64,000 nucleotides of DNA from Onthophagus taurus (Eukaryota > Arthropoda > Insecta > Coleoptera > Scarabaeidae). Of the stretch, positions 11,801-20,015 are shown piece after piece. The notes beneath the pieces were generated by a model. The model had not been told where the DNA came from and did no database searches. It was given only the letters and a program-made list of their open reading frames with translations. Position 1 is the first letter of the stretch, and each line of letters starts with the position of its first letter. The translations under genes were made by a program, and so were the position numbers. The DNA lies in contig NC_091967.1 of NCBI RefSeq assembly GCF_036711975.1, forward strand, positions 18,042,001 to 18,106,000, written 5' to 3'.

Positions 11801-14800
11801 TTTGGCCCACCTATTTGCAAAAATGCTGTTACTTTTATTAAATTTAAATCACTCCCAGTATCGATAAAACCGTTGATTTTTCTTCCATTCAGTATTACCG
11901 TCTTGTATCTAGACAATTCCATCTTGGTTTCTTGAGCAACATAGAGTTCTTTGGTTTCGTCACGATTGGAATTCTTTCTTTGTGGTTTTTCCCTTTCGCA
12001 TTCTTTCGCTATGTGACCAAAGTTGTCACATTTAAAACATTTTAAACCTTTGTCCTTATCTCGACAATTTTTTGCCTGGTGTCTTCCTTTTCCACAGTTA
12101 AAACATCTCATGTTTCTTTCATCTCGTTCCTTTATGGTATCTTGTTTTCTTTGAGTCTGTTTTGTGTTGTTTTGTCGCATAAAATCTTCCTTCTTTGTGT
12201 CTTTATGTTCTCTGCCCTGCTTTTCCTTCAATCTCTCGTACATTTTCAATTTTTCTTTAAATTCTTTTAATGTTGTTGGTCCATAAAGTATTGTCTTGTT
12301 TATTTCGTCGTCAACAATTCCCTCCGTCACATACTCGATCAACACTTCTTCTTCAATGTCTCCCTCTGCAGCTATTTCTCTCATCTTCATTAAGTACTGC
12401 CACAATGTTTCGTCTTTTTTCTTCTTTCTTGTAGTTAACCTCTTGTGAATAACTGCGCTATTTGTTGTTCTACCAAATTCCTTTATTAACTTTGTTTTAA
12501 GGGCTGTCCATGACGTTATTCCCTTTTCAGCTCTAATAAACAGCAATGCTTCTCCTTTCATTAACCGTTTACCATAAATCAGCTTTTCCACCTCATTCCA
12601 TCCCATTATTAGCGATGTTTCTTCGAATTCGACGATCCACTTATTTATTGAATGTGATTCAGCTCCATCAAAGGTGCATAGAGTTTCTTCAATGTCTTTA
12701 AATGTCAGCATGAATTTAGGATGAAAAGTCTTGGAATTGTTTTCGACATTTTTTGTGAAACTTTGTTCTCCGTCGCTCATGTTATTACTTTTACTTATAT
12801 CAGCCATTTCTAATTCACTTTCGTCATCAGATTTTCCTTTTTTTCTTTCAATATGCGTGGTGTCAACATCTTTTCCAGAACCATCGTCGTGTATATCGTC
12901 ATCTAAATTTTTTAGCTCTAGATCAGATAATTTTCCACACAACATTTCAACTAATTCTTTTTTGTCATTCGCGTCGTTATCCACACATAGGATTTGACAA
13001 ATTGAATTTAATTCTCCTAGCGTCAAATTATTCATGGCAAAATTTATCTTAGCTTGCAATCGTTCGTCGTTATCGTCTTTGAAATCAAAGCCTTCAAACC
13101 TTCGCAAATTACGTCTATTATTTCGACCATCATCATTTTCAAAAACAAATTTATGAAAGGCTTTAATGACTTTAAGACTCGCTTTTGTGATGTTTTGTTC
13201 GATTTTAAGAATGCGTCCCAACTCCATTTTTTCAAAAGGATCAAAAGGTTATTTTCTTACTCGTATTTTTCTAGGAATCCTTATCTTTGGTGGCGCCAAA
13301 TGCACATTTGGTCGTCACCGGTTTCGTCGTTGATTCCCACGCCGTCGTTCTTCCGTCCTCGTTCCAACACCTTTCTTTTCACTCTTTCTTCGTCCTTGCT
13401 TATCCCAGGCGAGCGCCCAAAATGTAGGCTCTTTCTTTATGTTGTCTAGGGATTTTCTTTTAATGTAACACGTTTTAGAATAAAACCGTATATTAAATTA
13501 AACTGTTTGATAATAACAAAATGAACAATGAATTCGTCTTTGCACGTCTTGACAAGTGTTTCATGCGGTGTCTTCGGCGGAACTCTCTCGACTCGTCTTG
13601 ATGTTCTCAAAAAATAAAAATATGTGTGTGCGCGAATGGTGGGGAGGCCGAAAAGTGACGCCCTCTCTTGGGTAAACTCCTACATGTATACATGTCCAAA
13701 TAGTAATTGCTAGAGTATAACATTTCCCTTAGTTCCGTACTAACATCTGCGTTAATGTTTAATGTCTTGTTGAAACTATGGGAAACACCCATTATAAACG
13801 AACGATGAACGTTTCGTGCAACACCTGCAGTATATTCGAAGCGAACGACTAAATTTGTACGGTAATGTTATCTATCCGATGAGATTAGATGCGGGGTTTC
13901 TTCGCCCTCATCAAGTATCCGATGTCGATCTATCGTGACTGACGCTTTAGGGCATTTGGTGTCGGCTTAAAATTCAATTTAATCGCTTTTAGCCTATCGC
14001 AAGGGACGGAAACGAATCAGAGGACACGAACAAACGTTTTCTATAAGATATGAAATATTCAAATACTTATATTTTTCTATGGCAGATTCTAGTAGAGAAA
14101 ATGTTATTTTGTAACGGAAGCTTTAAAACGTTCGATGTTGCCTCAAAATTCAATTTGATTTCTTTACCGTCTTGATAAGAAAATGAGCAACGAACAACGT
14201 TGGAATGTTTCTGCGAAAGGCGACATTTTTTATAAAGCTTTTTAAGAAAAATTTTACGTGATTTTTTAAATATTTTTCTAGATATAAAACGTCATACCTT
14301 ATGTACACCCGATTTGTTGTTCAATATATGAAACTTCGCCTCAATATCCGGTAACATAATGGTGCACCAGCAGCTTGGAAAATAGCTTTTCCATTTCCTA
14401 GAATTTCAACAAAGGTTTTATTGAATACGTCCAATAGAAATTGATACGTTTATATCCTATATAGAAAAACTCCTGGCTTATAATTTCATTTTACTTTGAT
14501 GCTTATATTACATTATAAATTTCCTATTTATTCAATCGTTAATGAGCAATGACAACAATAAAATTTAATTATTATAGTGTGTGTTTACCAACATTGTAAA
14601 TAATGAAACGACCAGAATATAAATGAAATTGTATCTGATGTTATAGGGACACGTAAATATTAATGAATACCAAAGCTTGTTTGGTTTGCAGAACATGTGA
14701 CGACGGATTATAGAACTTTTCAAATACAAGGTCGGTTGAGAGTTGGAAAATTGATGAATCCCCTGTCAGAAATTTACTCGATAAATATTTATCACTAAAA

Positions 14801-17800
14801 TTGTTCATGGATGAAAAAAAAATCATAAAATGACCCTCTTACATCGACGAAGGTCTAATAAAATTGATACAACAACGTAAGTGAAAGCATAATATTTAAC
14901 TAAAAATAAATTTTCTCCAAATAATTTTCCAAAGTAAATTTTTATCTTGTAGGGCAAACATGATTTTCGCTGGTTGAGTATTTTTTTTATGGCTAGGGTA
15001 AAGAGTAAGCGCAAACGATATTGATATAGGTGCCCTTTTCGTCTCGACATGATGCTCTGCAGGGGAAACCCGAATATGCCTAAATCGGAAATAAACTCTA
15101 TTTCCCTTGGAACGAAGTTTTACTTCGGCATCGCATGACACAGAGAGCCTAATATCGATCCAGACTGCCCAGAACGTACAAAGTTCAGAATGGAAACCTT
15201 GGTTTAACGGACCGTGAAGAGGGACAAACAGGCTTTGTGGTCAACCTAGGCAATCCTACAGGAACAAATTATCGCGACTTAGCGAAATGGATTCCTAAGA
15301 GAAAGGGTACTACGTAGTAAACAACTCTTAGAATGTAAACACCAATGCACTTATATTATTAAAGATTATTCTAAAATATTAGAAAAGTAATCCAATAAAA
15401 TATTTTTACGAGATCAATTCCAAAATGTAGGAAAATAGTAAAATATTAACAGTGCCCAAAAACATAAGCTATTTCAGTCACGCAACAGAATTTTGCGATC
15501 GAAACTGTAATGTGAATGCCAAATTCGAAAGCTTCACCCGATATAAAATATTGAATTGCCGTTGAACATTTTATTACCACACTGCATGTGACATCACCAC
15601 TTATCTTTAATTTAACTACCAACAGGTGATGTTGGTTAAAGCCAGTATGAAGTATCAAGTAGTTGTTTATTTAATATTTGTGTGCTAGTAATAAAAGCAA
15701 ACAGTTTTAATAAATGTGAGAAACTCAACCTCACTAAATTGTTGTTACGCATAATATAAAAGAGAGTATATCCTGACAGAGCACTCAGGAATGGGGCACA
15801 TGCATAATAATTGCATTAAAAATTACTCACAGAAATTCTCTTCTCCATTAAATACCATTTTAAACAAATTTGCGAGCTTTTAGTAGAGAACAAAATCCAA
15901 TTACATACTCTTATTTCAATATACTATAGGTATCATATAATTTGAAAATTATTTAAGTGGAAATTGTAACTATAATATATATAACGGATTAATACGGGAA
16001 AGGGAGCGTCCGTTATAGCCAAAAGTCCATTACATGAAAAACTTTTAATTTGCACTTTACACTGTTTGAATTAATAATTTTACTGCACATAAATTTGAAC
16101 AGCTATCCACACCTTTACGTTTTGTATTAATTAGTTTTACTTTTAGTTCAATCAAAAATGTACAACAATCTAGCGCTGATTAACAACTAAACCTACAGCT
16201 AACACTAGCATTATAACTAACACTAGACCTACAACTAGAAATCGGATTTAGCCGTCTTAAGAGACGTACGATTAAACTCGAAAGTTTCTAGTTGTAGTGT
16301 TAGTTCTAGTTTTAGTTCAATAAAAAATATATAACAGTCTAACGCTGAATAACAACTTGTATATTTATATTAATTGAAGAGACATGAGTTTATTCTAAGT
16401 ATCGCATAGAAACACGAATACAATCACTTCGTTTGAGATAAAACGAGATCACCTATCCTTCATTCTCTCAATGCCTTTGTTGTTATGAACCAGATCTCTA
16501 TCACATGATTACTAGAGTTCGAACCGATTTCGAGAGGCTACCGTCAAATAGATTTAGTCATTGATTGTGTAACTGATGACGTATTAACGTAGATGATACC
16601 AATGAAATATATAATAGTAAATGCACCGAAAACCCCGATCAATACATCATGGTTTGGTGTACAGTAAAACCTCGACTTACGCGACCCCGTCTTACGCGTC
16701 CCCGTACTTACGCGGTTTTTTTAACGATAGTTCTTTTAGGTTTTCGACATTGGAATTGATATAAAAAAAGGGATCTAGACATGTTAGCTGCTTTTTTTCT
16801 AACTCTTACAGTTTCCGAGATAGCCCATTCGGACATCGAATTTGAACCACACTGTACATACATTTTTTTAACAAAATTAATTTTTATTAATCCTTGATTT
16901 TATAATATGTATTCATCGAATTTCGACTTACACGATTTTCGATTTACGCGGCTACTGTCAGTCCCACCTATCGCGTAACTACGGGGTATTACTGTACTAT
17001 ATTTCTCTCTCGGTTCATCTCACTTTAATCGATATAAAGATGTCTTTTCAATTGACTGAATTAAAAATTTGTTTTGTTTCAGATATTGGGCAGTGACGAA
17101 TATAGACTACATCCATCAACGTACTTCAAAACGAATAGGAACGATGATCGTTATCATTTGGTGCGTGTCTTTCCTGGTATGTATAGCGCCGCTTTTGGGA
17201 TGGAAAGATCCTCAATGGAGCGTAAGAATTCAAGATAGAAAGTGCATCGTTAGTCAGGATATTGGTTATCAAATATTTGCTACGTCTTCAAGTTTCTATT
17301 TACCACTTTTAGTTATATTAGTTTTGTATTGGAGGATTTTTCAAACTGCTCGTAAACGAATACGTAGGAGGCAAATTTTGAACAGCGCAAATAATCCTGC
17401 TAATAAAAACCCGGCTGCTGGAGGAATAGCAGGAGGATTAGCGGCGGCGAGTGGAACCGGTGGAATAGCCGCTGCTGTTGTCACAATTATTGGAAGACCT
17501 TTGCCCACTATATCAGAAACGACAACCGCATTTACAACGGTTTCATCTAATAATACGAGTCCGGAAAAAACTAGTTTTGCAAATGGTTTAGAAGCCGATC
17601 CTACAACAACCGATGGCGGAATCAGCTGTTATCAACCTCAATACACTGTAAAACGAAAACTAAAATACTCCGCCGATTCTAAGAGAGAGCGAAAAGCAGC
17701 GAAAACTTTAGCCATAATAACAGGTGCTTTCGTAATTTGTTGGTTACCGTTCTTTGTCATGGCCATACTTCTTCCTATTTACAAAGATTCTTTTGAACCA

Positions 17801-17965
17801 TACGTCGTATCCATTTTCTTATGGTTAGGTTACTTTAATTCCACCTTAAACCCAATAATCTACACCATTTTCAGTCCAGAATTTCGACACGCTTTCAAAA
17901 AAATTCTTTTCGGCAAAAACTATGCAAGACGCAATAGAAATTTCGGAATTAAACATTTTCAATGA
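5819..17965 (+). CDS. 5-HT1: 5-HT1-type serotonin receptor, last two coding exons
   Basis: A class A amine GPCR, by family coupled to Gi and lowering cAMP in neurons. The visible exons are 5819-6062 (enters with GA completing a Gly codon, leaves with AG) and 17083-17965 (starts with A completing Arg, ends in TGA). The join gives ALDRYWAV, the DRY motif of TM3. Exon one carries TM2 (LAVADLL) and TM3 with the amine-binding Asp (SSDVLCC). Exon two carries TM4, the loop-2 Cys (KCIVSQD), TM5 ([19 protein letters not shown]), an Ala/Gly-rich third loop, TM6 (CWLPFF), TM7 (NPIIY) and a short tail. The text after DRY ([11 protein letters not shown]) points to the insect 5-HT1A/1B group rather than 5-HT2 or 5-HT7. 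The N-terminus and TM1 are missing and lie upstream. The 11-kb intron holds several transposons, none interrupting an exon. Confidence 0.93.
6175..6725 (-). pseudogene. Mariner-like transposase relic in the receptor intron
   Basis: On the minus strand, broken frames give [38 protein letters not shown] and [11 protein letters not shown], equivalent to the catalytic core ([22 protein letters not shown]) of a common insect Tc1/mariner-superfamily transposase. Stops and frameshifts, including in the second catalytic Asp region, show it is inactive. The 6681-6722 end (CTTCTAGCGTTAG, TTTTAGTTCAAC) matches the foldback repeat found elsewhere in the window, so the two repeats abut. Confidence 0.8.
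7006..7224 (-). pseudogene. Relic of an unnamed multicopy insect protein family (N-terminal part)
   Basis: The open stretch contains [14 protein letters not shown] followed by [12 protein letters not shown] recognise this as the Cys-containing N-terminal block (GPPC.C..KCF, then W..QN.YL) of a large uncharacterised family repeated in many insect genomes and probably transposon-derived. The flanking sequence is only weakly related and full of stops, and the second Cys pattern is partly lost. The relic at 25.8-26.2 kb looks like the central part of the same family. Function unknown. Confidence 0.4.
7225..8598. other. AT-rich intron sequence left of the retrotransposon
   Basis: Short open frames here have no recognisable domain. 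An imperfect inverted repeat sits at 8305-8355, and two similar GTGAACTTTCC words flank it at about 8.44 and 8.56 kb. It is probably unclassified transposon debris. Confidence 0.4.
8305..8355. repeat. Imperfect 21-bp inverted repeat
   Basis: Arms GTGTATCCTGGGACC and GTCCCCAGATACAC, each extended by an AT-rich stretch, pair at 18 of 21 positions across a 9-nt loop. Outer words GATATCAC and GATATCAT extend a possible stem. Likely the core of a small foldback transposon. Confidence 0.45.
8599..8860 (-). repeat. 3' LTR of the Gypsy element (left copy)
   Basis: A 262-bp direct repeat matching 13423-13684 with no difference that I can see, ending in TGTAGG and CCTACA. In element orientation this is the downstream LTR. 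The bases just inside it (8861-8875, read on minus as GGATGGCCGAGA) are a weak purine-rich tract in the place of the polypurine primer. Confidence 0.95.
8872..13227 (-). CDS. Gag-Pol polyprotein of the Gypsy element, 1451 codons
   Basis: A single intact frame encoding capsid and replication enzymes of an LTR retrotransposon. Residues about 160-350 resemble a gag capsid. Two CCHC zinc knuckles lie at about 375-388 and 397-410. The aspartic protease has DTGS near 456-459. The reverse transcriptase spans roughly 640-830 with YMDD at 773-776. RNase H follows with D922, E963 and D990. Integrase has H1110, H1114, C1144, C1147, then D1177, D1236 and E1272, which is D,D-35-E spacing, and a C-terminal [10 protein letters not shown] block. 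All catalytic residues are present, so it may encode working enzymes. Gag and pol are fused in one frame rather than joined by a frameshift. I cannot place it in a Gypsy clade by eye. Confidence 0.95.
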   Translation of the reverse strand: MELGRILKIEQNITKASLKVIKAFHKFVFENDDGRNNRRNLRRFEGFDFKDDNDERLQAKINFAMNNLTLGELNSICQILCVDNDANDKKELVEMLCGKLSDLELKNLDDDIHDDGSGKDVDTTHIERKKGKSDDESELEMADISKSNNMSDGEQSFTKNVENNSKTFHPKFMLTFKDIEETLCTFDGAESHSINKWIVEFEETSLIMGWNEVEKLIYGKRLMKGEALLFIRAEKGITSWTALKTKLIKEFGRTTNSAVIHKRLTTRKKKKDETLWQYLMKMREIAAEGDIEEEVLIEYVTEGIVDDEINKTILYGPTTLKEFKEKLKMYERLKEKQGREHKDTKKEDFMRQNNTKQTQRKQDTIKERDERNMRCFNCGKGRHQAKNCRDKDKGLKCFKCDNFGHIAKECEREKPQRKNSNRDETKELYVAQETKMELSRYKTVILNGRKINGFIDTGSDLNLIKVTAFLQIGGPKFDETPITIKGIGDNCITTLGKFKTEMKMDDCIFATDIHIVPEEAIPMKFIIGKPVLEFATLTINNKGIKVTENGENKDLIMTREIEKEREVLSDIFMIQMDSNTLNVGKLGCYKRISNIVQAYKPQHRQSTAIRTKIILSDEIPVYQSPRRLSFMEKKEVERQIEEWIADGIVRPSISDYASPIVLVKKRDGSTRICIDYRKLNRKIIKDRYPLPVIEDQINRLAKAKIFTTLDLKNGFFHVPVDEYSVKYTSFVTPSGQYEFLKTPFGLCNSPAVFQRYVNEVFKKLIHKGIVLTYMDDLIIPSTTVEEAYSNLEEVLKTAENYGLEFKWSKCYFMDTKVEYLGHEVEDGTVKPSLRKIKAVMNFPIPTTIKKVQSFLGLTGYFRKYIKDYALIAKPLSDMLKDEKKFKFEEDESASFKKLKELLCTEPVLKIFDHESETELHVDASSDGFGAVLLQKNMDDGQLHPVYYWSRKTNDAQKKYHSYELEVLAVVEALKKFRVYLLGIQFKILTDCASFAVTMNKKDLCTRIARWALLLEEYNYTLEHRPGVRMKHCDALSRNPILMIITKNEFLERLLQAQKNDSHLRAIFKILENGPYGNFVIHKNLLYKEVENENLLVVPEGMQYDIIRKAHENGHFATRKTKELIDREYYIPELEKKIQRVISNCISCILTERKSGKQQGLLNPINKGDTPLDTYHVDHLGPMEKTGKAYRYLLVVVDSFTKFVWLYPTKSTTTKEVLEKLDQQKQIFGNPRVIVSDRGTAFTSNDFEAYCQNEEIRHIKITTGEPRGNGQVERINRIIIPALSKMTIEKPEHWYKYVRKLQETLNNSYQRSINMTPFELLFGIKMRRPEDIRMREVIEEEYANLFIESRNELRREAKEQIKKIQEENRKTFNKRRKESQQYQVNDLVAIKRTQFQNDSKLLPKFYGPYQVVSTYGPDRYNLEKVGNHNGPNKTTSSAEKMKPWMPFEANDG
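13404..13420 (-). other. Probable tRNA primer-binding site
   Basis: On the minus strand TGGGCGCTCGCCTGGGA starts within 3 nt of the upstream LTR. It begins with TGG, the complement of a tRNA CCA end, in the expected position for minus-strand priming. I could not name the tRNA; matching it to tRNA 3' ends would settle this. Confidence 0.55.
13423..13684 (-). repeat. 5' LTR of the Gypsy element (right copy)
   Basis: Direct repeat partner of 8599-8860. In element orientation it carries the promoter; the gag-pol start codon lies about 195 nt further in. It is followed by the target duplication TGTA. Confidence 0.95.
13685..14060. promoter_or_regulatory. Less AT-rich intron patch, candidate regulatory region
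   Basis: The intron sequence just beyond the retrotransposon is clearly higher in complexity than its surroundings, with no open frame and no repeat I recognise. It holds mixed motif-like words (TTATCTATCCG, GATTAGATGCGG, ATCGTGACTGACG). It could be a conserved enhancer of the receptor gene; this is inference from composition only. Confidence 0.2.
14061..16139. other. AT-rich receptor intron, nothing recognised
   Basis: Several short minus-strand frames exist near 14.6-15.7 kb but lack domains, splice context or codon pattern. I see no RNA gene. Confidence 0.4.
16140..16372 (+). repeat. Foldback repeat copy with 48-bp direct flanks
   Basis: The centre is an imperfect palindrome: CTAGACCTACAACTAGAA, then a CGTCTTAAGAGACG apex, then TTTCTAGTTGTAGTGTTAG. 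It is flanked by direct repeats of about 48 bp that start TTTTAGTTCAAT and end TAACAACT. Related copies lie at 0.77, 36.5 and 49.8 kb. The dispersed, structured form suggests a non-autonomous mobile repeat. Confidence 0.75.
16662..16994. mobile_element. Pogo/Tigger-like MITE
   Basis: A 333-bp element with terminal inverted repeats CAGTAAAACCTCGACTTACG and, at the far end, CGCGTAACTACGGGGTATTACTG, flanked by TA on both sides, the target site of the Tc1/mariner superfamily. Internal repeats of the words TTACGCG occur. There is no coding frame, so it is non-autonomous. It sits about 90 bp before the last receptor exon. Confidence 0.75.
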
Positions 17966-18470
17966 TGGCGGCAAAGGGATGTCTTGTCGCCTGATACCCA
18001 ACCAACAGCCACGAGATTAGCGGCTACTGTAGCAGTTACTGCTTCTGCACCTAGAAACGTCACCTTCAAGTGTGACTGATCCATAGACAAGATTTCCCGC
18101 GCTTCGTCAACACATCAGTATCATCAACCATATAGAACTAACATGTGGAGTACAGCAAACATCAGATTTAGAAGATTTTTACGTAAGAAACCGATTGTAG
18201 ATGCCAGCAGCTACAGTGATGAAAAAGTGGAACGTGTTGAATGTTTTGAAATGAATGAGGTGTTATAGTGAGTTAAAAATAAAGTTGTTATGAAAATATA
18301 ATGAAAAAACCAATGGTATTAACGGGTACAATTATATAAAATAAAGTCTATATGATAATTGATTATGTTAATATTATGTAAATCGCTGGAATTATTTGAC
18401 GTGGACTATTTAAATATTTTCAGGGTAACTTGTATGTAACATTTTCAATAAAGAAAAACATGTTTATTTC
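17966..18470 (+). other. 3' UTR of the serotonin receptor gene
   Basis: After the stop codon come about 300 bases of ordinary composition, then AT-rich sequence with three AATAAA polyadenylation hexamers at 18278-18283, 18340-18345 and 18447-18452. The real cleavage site cannot be told from sequence. Confidence 0.6.
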
Positions 18471-19130
18471 TAATAAAAGTAATAATCAGTATATGAAGTG
18501 ACATAATCAGGTACTATCAATTCGGAGATATGGGTAATCAATTCAAATAAGTCATGTTTTGGAATTTATCAAGTGCAGATGAACACAATGCAATATATTT
18601 TGCCACTCATTTACTTGATCAAATATCTCAATACACGGCTGGGATTTGTGGTATAATCTTTGCATACTCACACCTGATATAGCTAATAATTATTTATATA
18701 GGGGTAGGCCAAGAACAATCTTAGGTTTAAAGTTTAATATATTAATTTCTGATGCCAAGAAGTTGTTAACGCAAGGTCATTATTGCAGTCAACCACAGCA
18801 TATAAAATTTCAGTATCAAGAGTTGTTTCATTGGAAGAGGTGTTTGATATTTTGAAAATTTTCAGTAAGTCTAAGCTAAAGAGTCAATACTGGTAAATAA
18901 ATTTATCATACCAATATAAATTCAATATACATCTTTATAATTTACTCAAGCGTTTCCTTCACTTAATCCAATTTTAGTATTTTCTGGATTGAACATTAGT
19001 CACAAAAGGCAGTAAATGACATCCACACTTGATTCTTCTCAAGTTTGTCACAGTTTGGTAATACTGTAACGATAATCGCTAATAAGTCCCAATTTACTAC
19101 CATGGTCTGTACATAGAAAGAAAAGTAGGT
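18471..19130. other. Intergenic AT-rich DNA
   Basis: No gene or clear repeat is seen. It separates the receptor 3' end from a decayed LINE. Confidence 0.4.
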
Positions 19131-19134
19131 AGAA

Positions 19135-20015
19135 GTAACCTTCGCTGGAGAACAAAGACTAGAGAGAGCAGATATTAAAGAAATTAAGGAAGGACATTGC
19201 ACAATAGAGGAAATTAAGCTGCCGATGAAATAATTTAATAACGGCATATCACCAAGTCTGGACAATATCCTACTGAGCTGTTGAAGTGGTGAGGAAATGG
19301 ACTAGCAGAACAAATCTGTGTAATAAACTGCAGGATGTACAAACTACAGAGATCTAGAGAAAGTATCGTTATTCCACTCGTTAAGAAAGGAACATAATCA
19401 GACGCAGAAAATTACTGAAGAATATCCCACCTAGACACATACATGAAACTGTTTTCCCGTCTCCTACAGCACCGCATTCTTTGTTGCGATTCAACATTAT
19501 TATGGACTCACAGAATCACAGAGCAAAACACGTATGAGATGGGAATAAACATTGATTGCAAACACAGAAGATGGTCTGCCGGCTTTTATAATACAGGCGA
19601 AAAAATCAACATCATGACGTGATAGAACAAATAACAGACTACACTTATTTAGGCGTAAGCATATCTTCTTATGAGGAAGCTCTAGAACAAGGTGAAAAAA
19701 CAGGTCAACAAGTCAACCAGAATACAATGCCTGCATCAAGCCTGCAATAATGACATATACTGCAGAGGCGCAGGCAGATACAGCGGAAAAATGGATGGTA
19801 TGTACCAGCGAATTCGAATCAAAACGAAAATACACAATGAGATTAGAAAAGAAGCAAGAGGATTCGGGAAGAATGCAAGATGGATGCGCACACGTAGGGG
19901 ACTCTGAAATGAACACGTTTTAGAATAGAAAGAAATAGACCTGCCAAGGTTGCAGGCAGAACAGAATGGGTAGAACAAGCCTCTAGGACTGTCGCAATGA
20001 AGAAATAGAAGATAT
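19135..20015 (+). pseudogene. Decayed LINE reverse transcriptase fragment
   Basis: Broken plus-strand frames give pieces of a non-LTR reverse transcriptase in the right order: an SPSLDNI block near 19.25 kb (a worn SPGLDNIP), a degraded fingers region, DYTYLGVSISS near 19.64 kb, and TYTAEAQADTAEKW near 19.75 kb, which matches the C-terminal TY.AE.R.DTAKTKR block of a common insect family. Stops and frameshifts throughout mark it as dead. Confidence 0.65.

Larger units (their letters stand above)
8599..13684 (-). mobile_element. Complete Ty3/Gypsy LTR retrotransposon, antisense to the receptor gene
   Basis: The element is 5086 bp with two 262-bp direct LTRs that read identical base for base by eye, each bounded by TGTAGG...CCTACA. 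A 4-bp target duplication TGTA flanks it (8595-8598 and 13685-13688). Between the LTRs is one uninterrupted minus-strand gag-pol frame. There is no env-like frame. Identical LTRs and an open frame mean a recent insertion, probably polymorphic in the species. It lies in intron sequence of the serotonin receptor gene in the opposite orientation, as is common for tolerated intronic insertions. Confidence 0.96.

Noticed and set aside
11558..11935. 125-codon plus-strand frame and similar ones at 9.1-13.4 kb
   Set aside because: All lie antisense to the retrotransposon gag-pol frame and share its composition; no independent support.
8599..13684. Endogenous retrovirus with env
   Set aside because: After the integrase the frame ends within a few bases of the LTR; there is no room for an env gene, so it is an LTR retrotransposon.
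14823..15141. Overlapping minus-strand frames in the receptor intron
   Set aside because: Two overlapping frames with no domain and AT-driven composition; no evidence of an exon.
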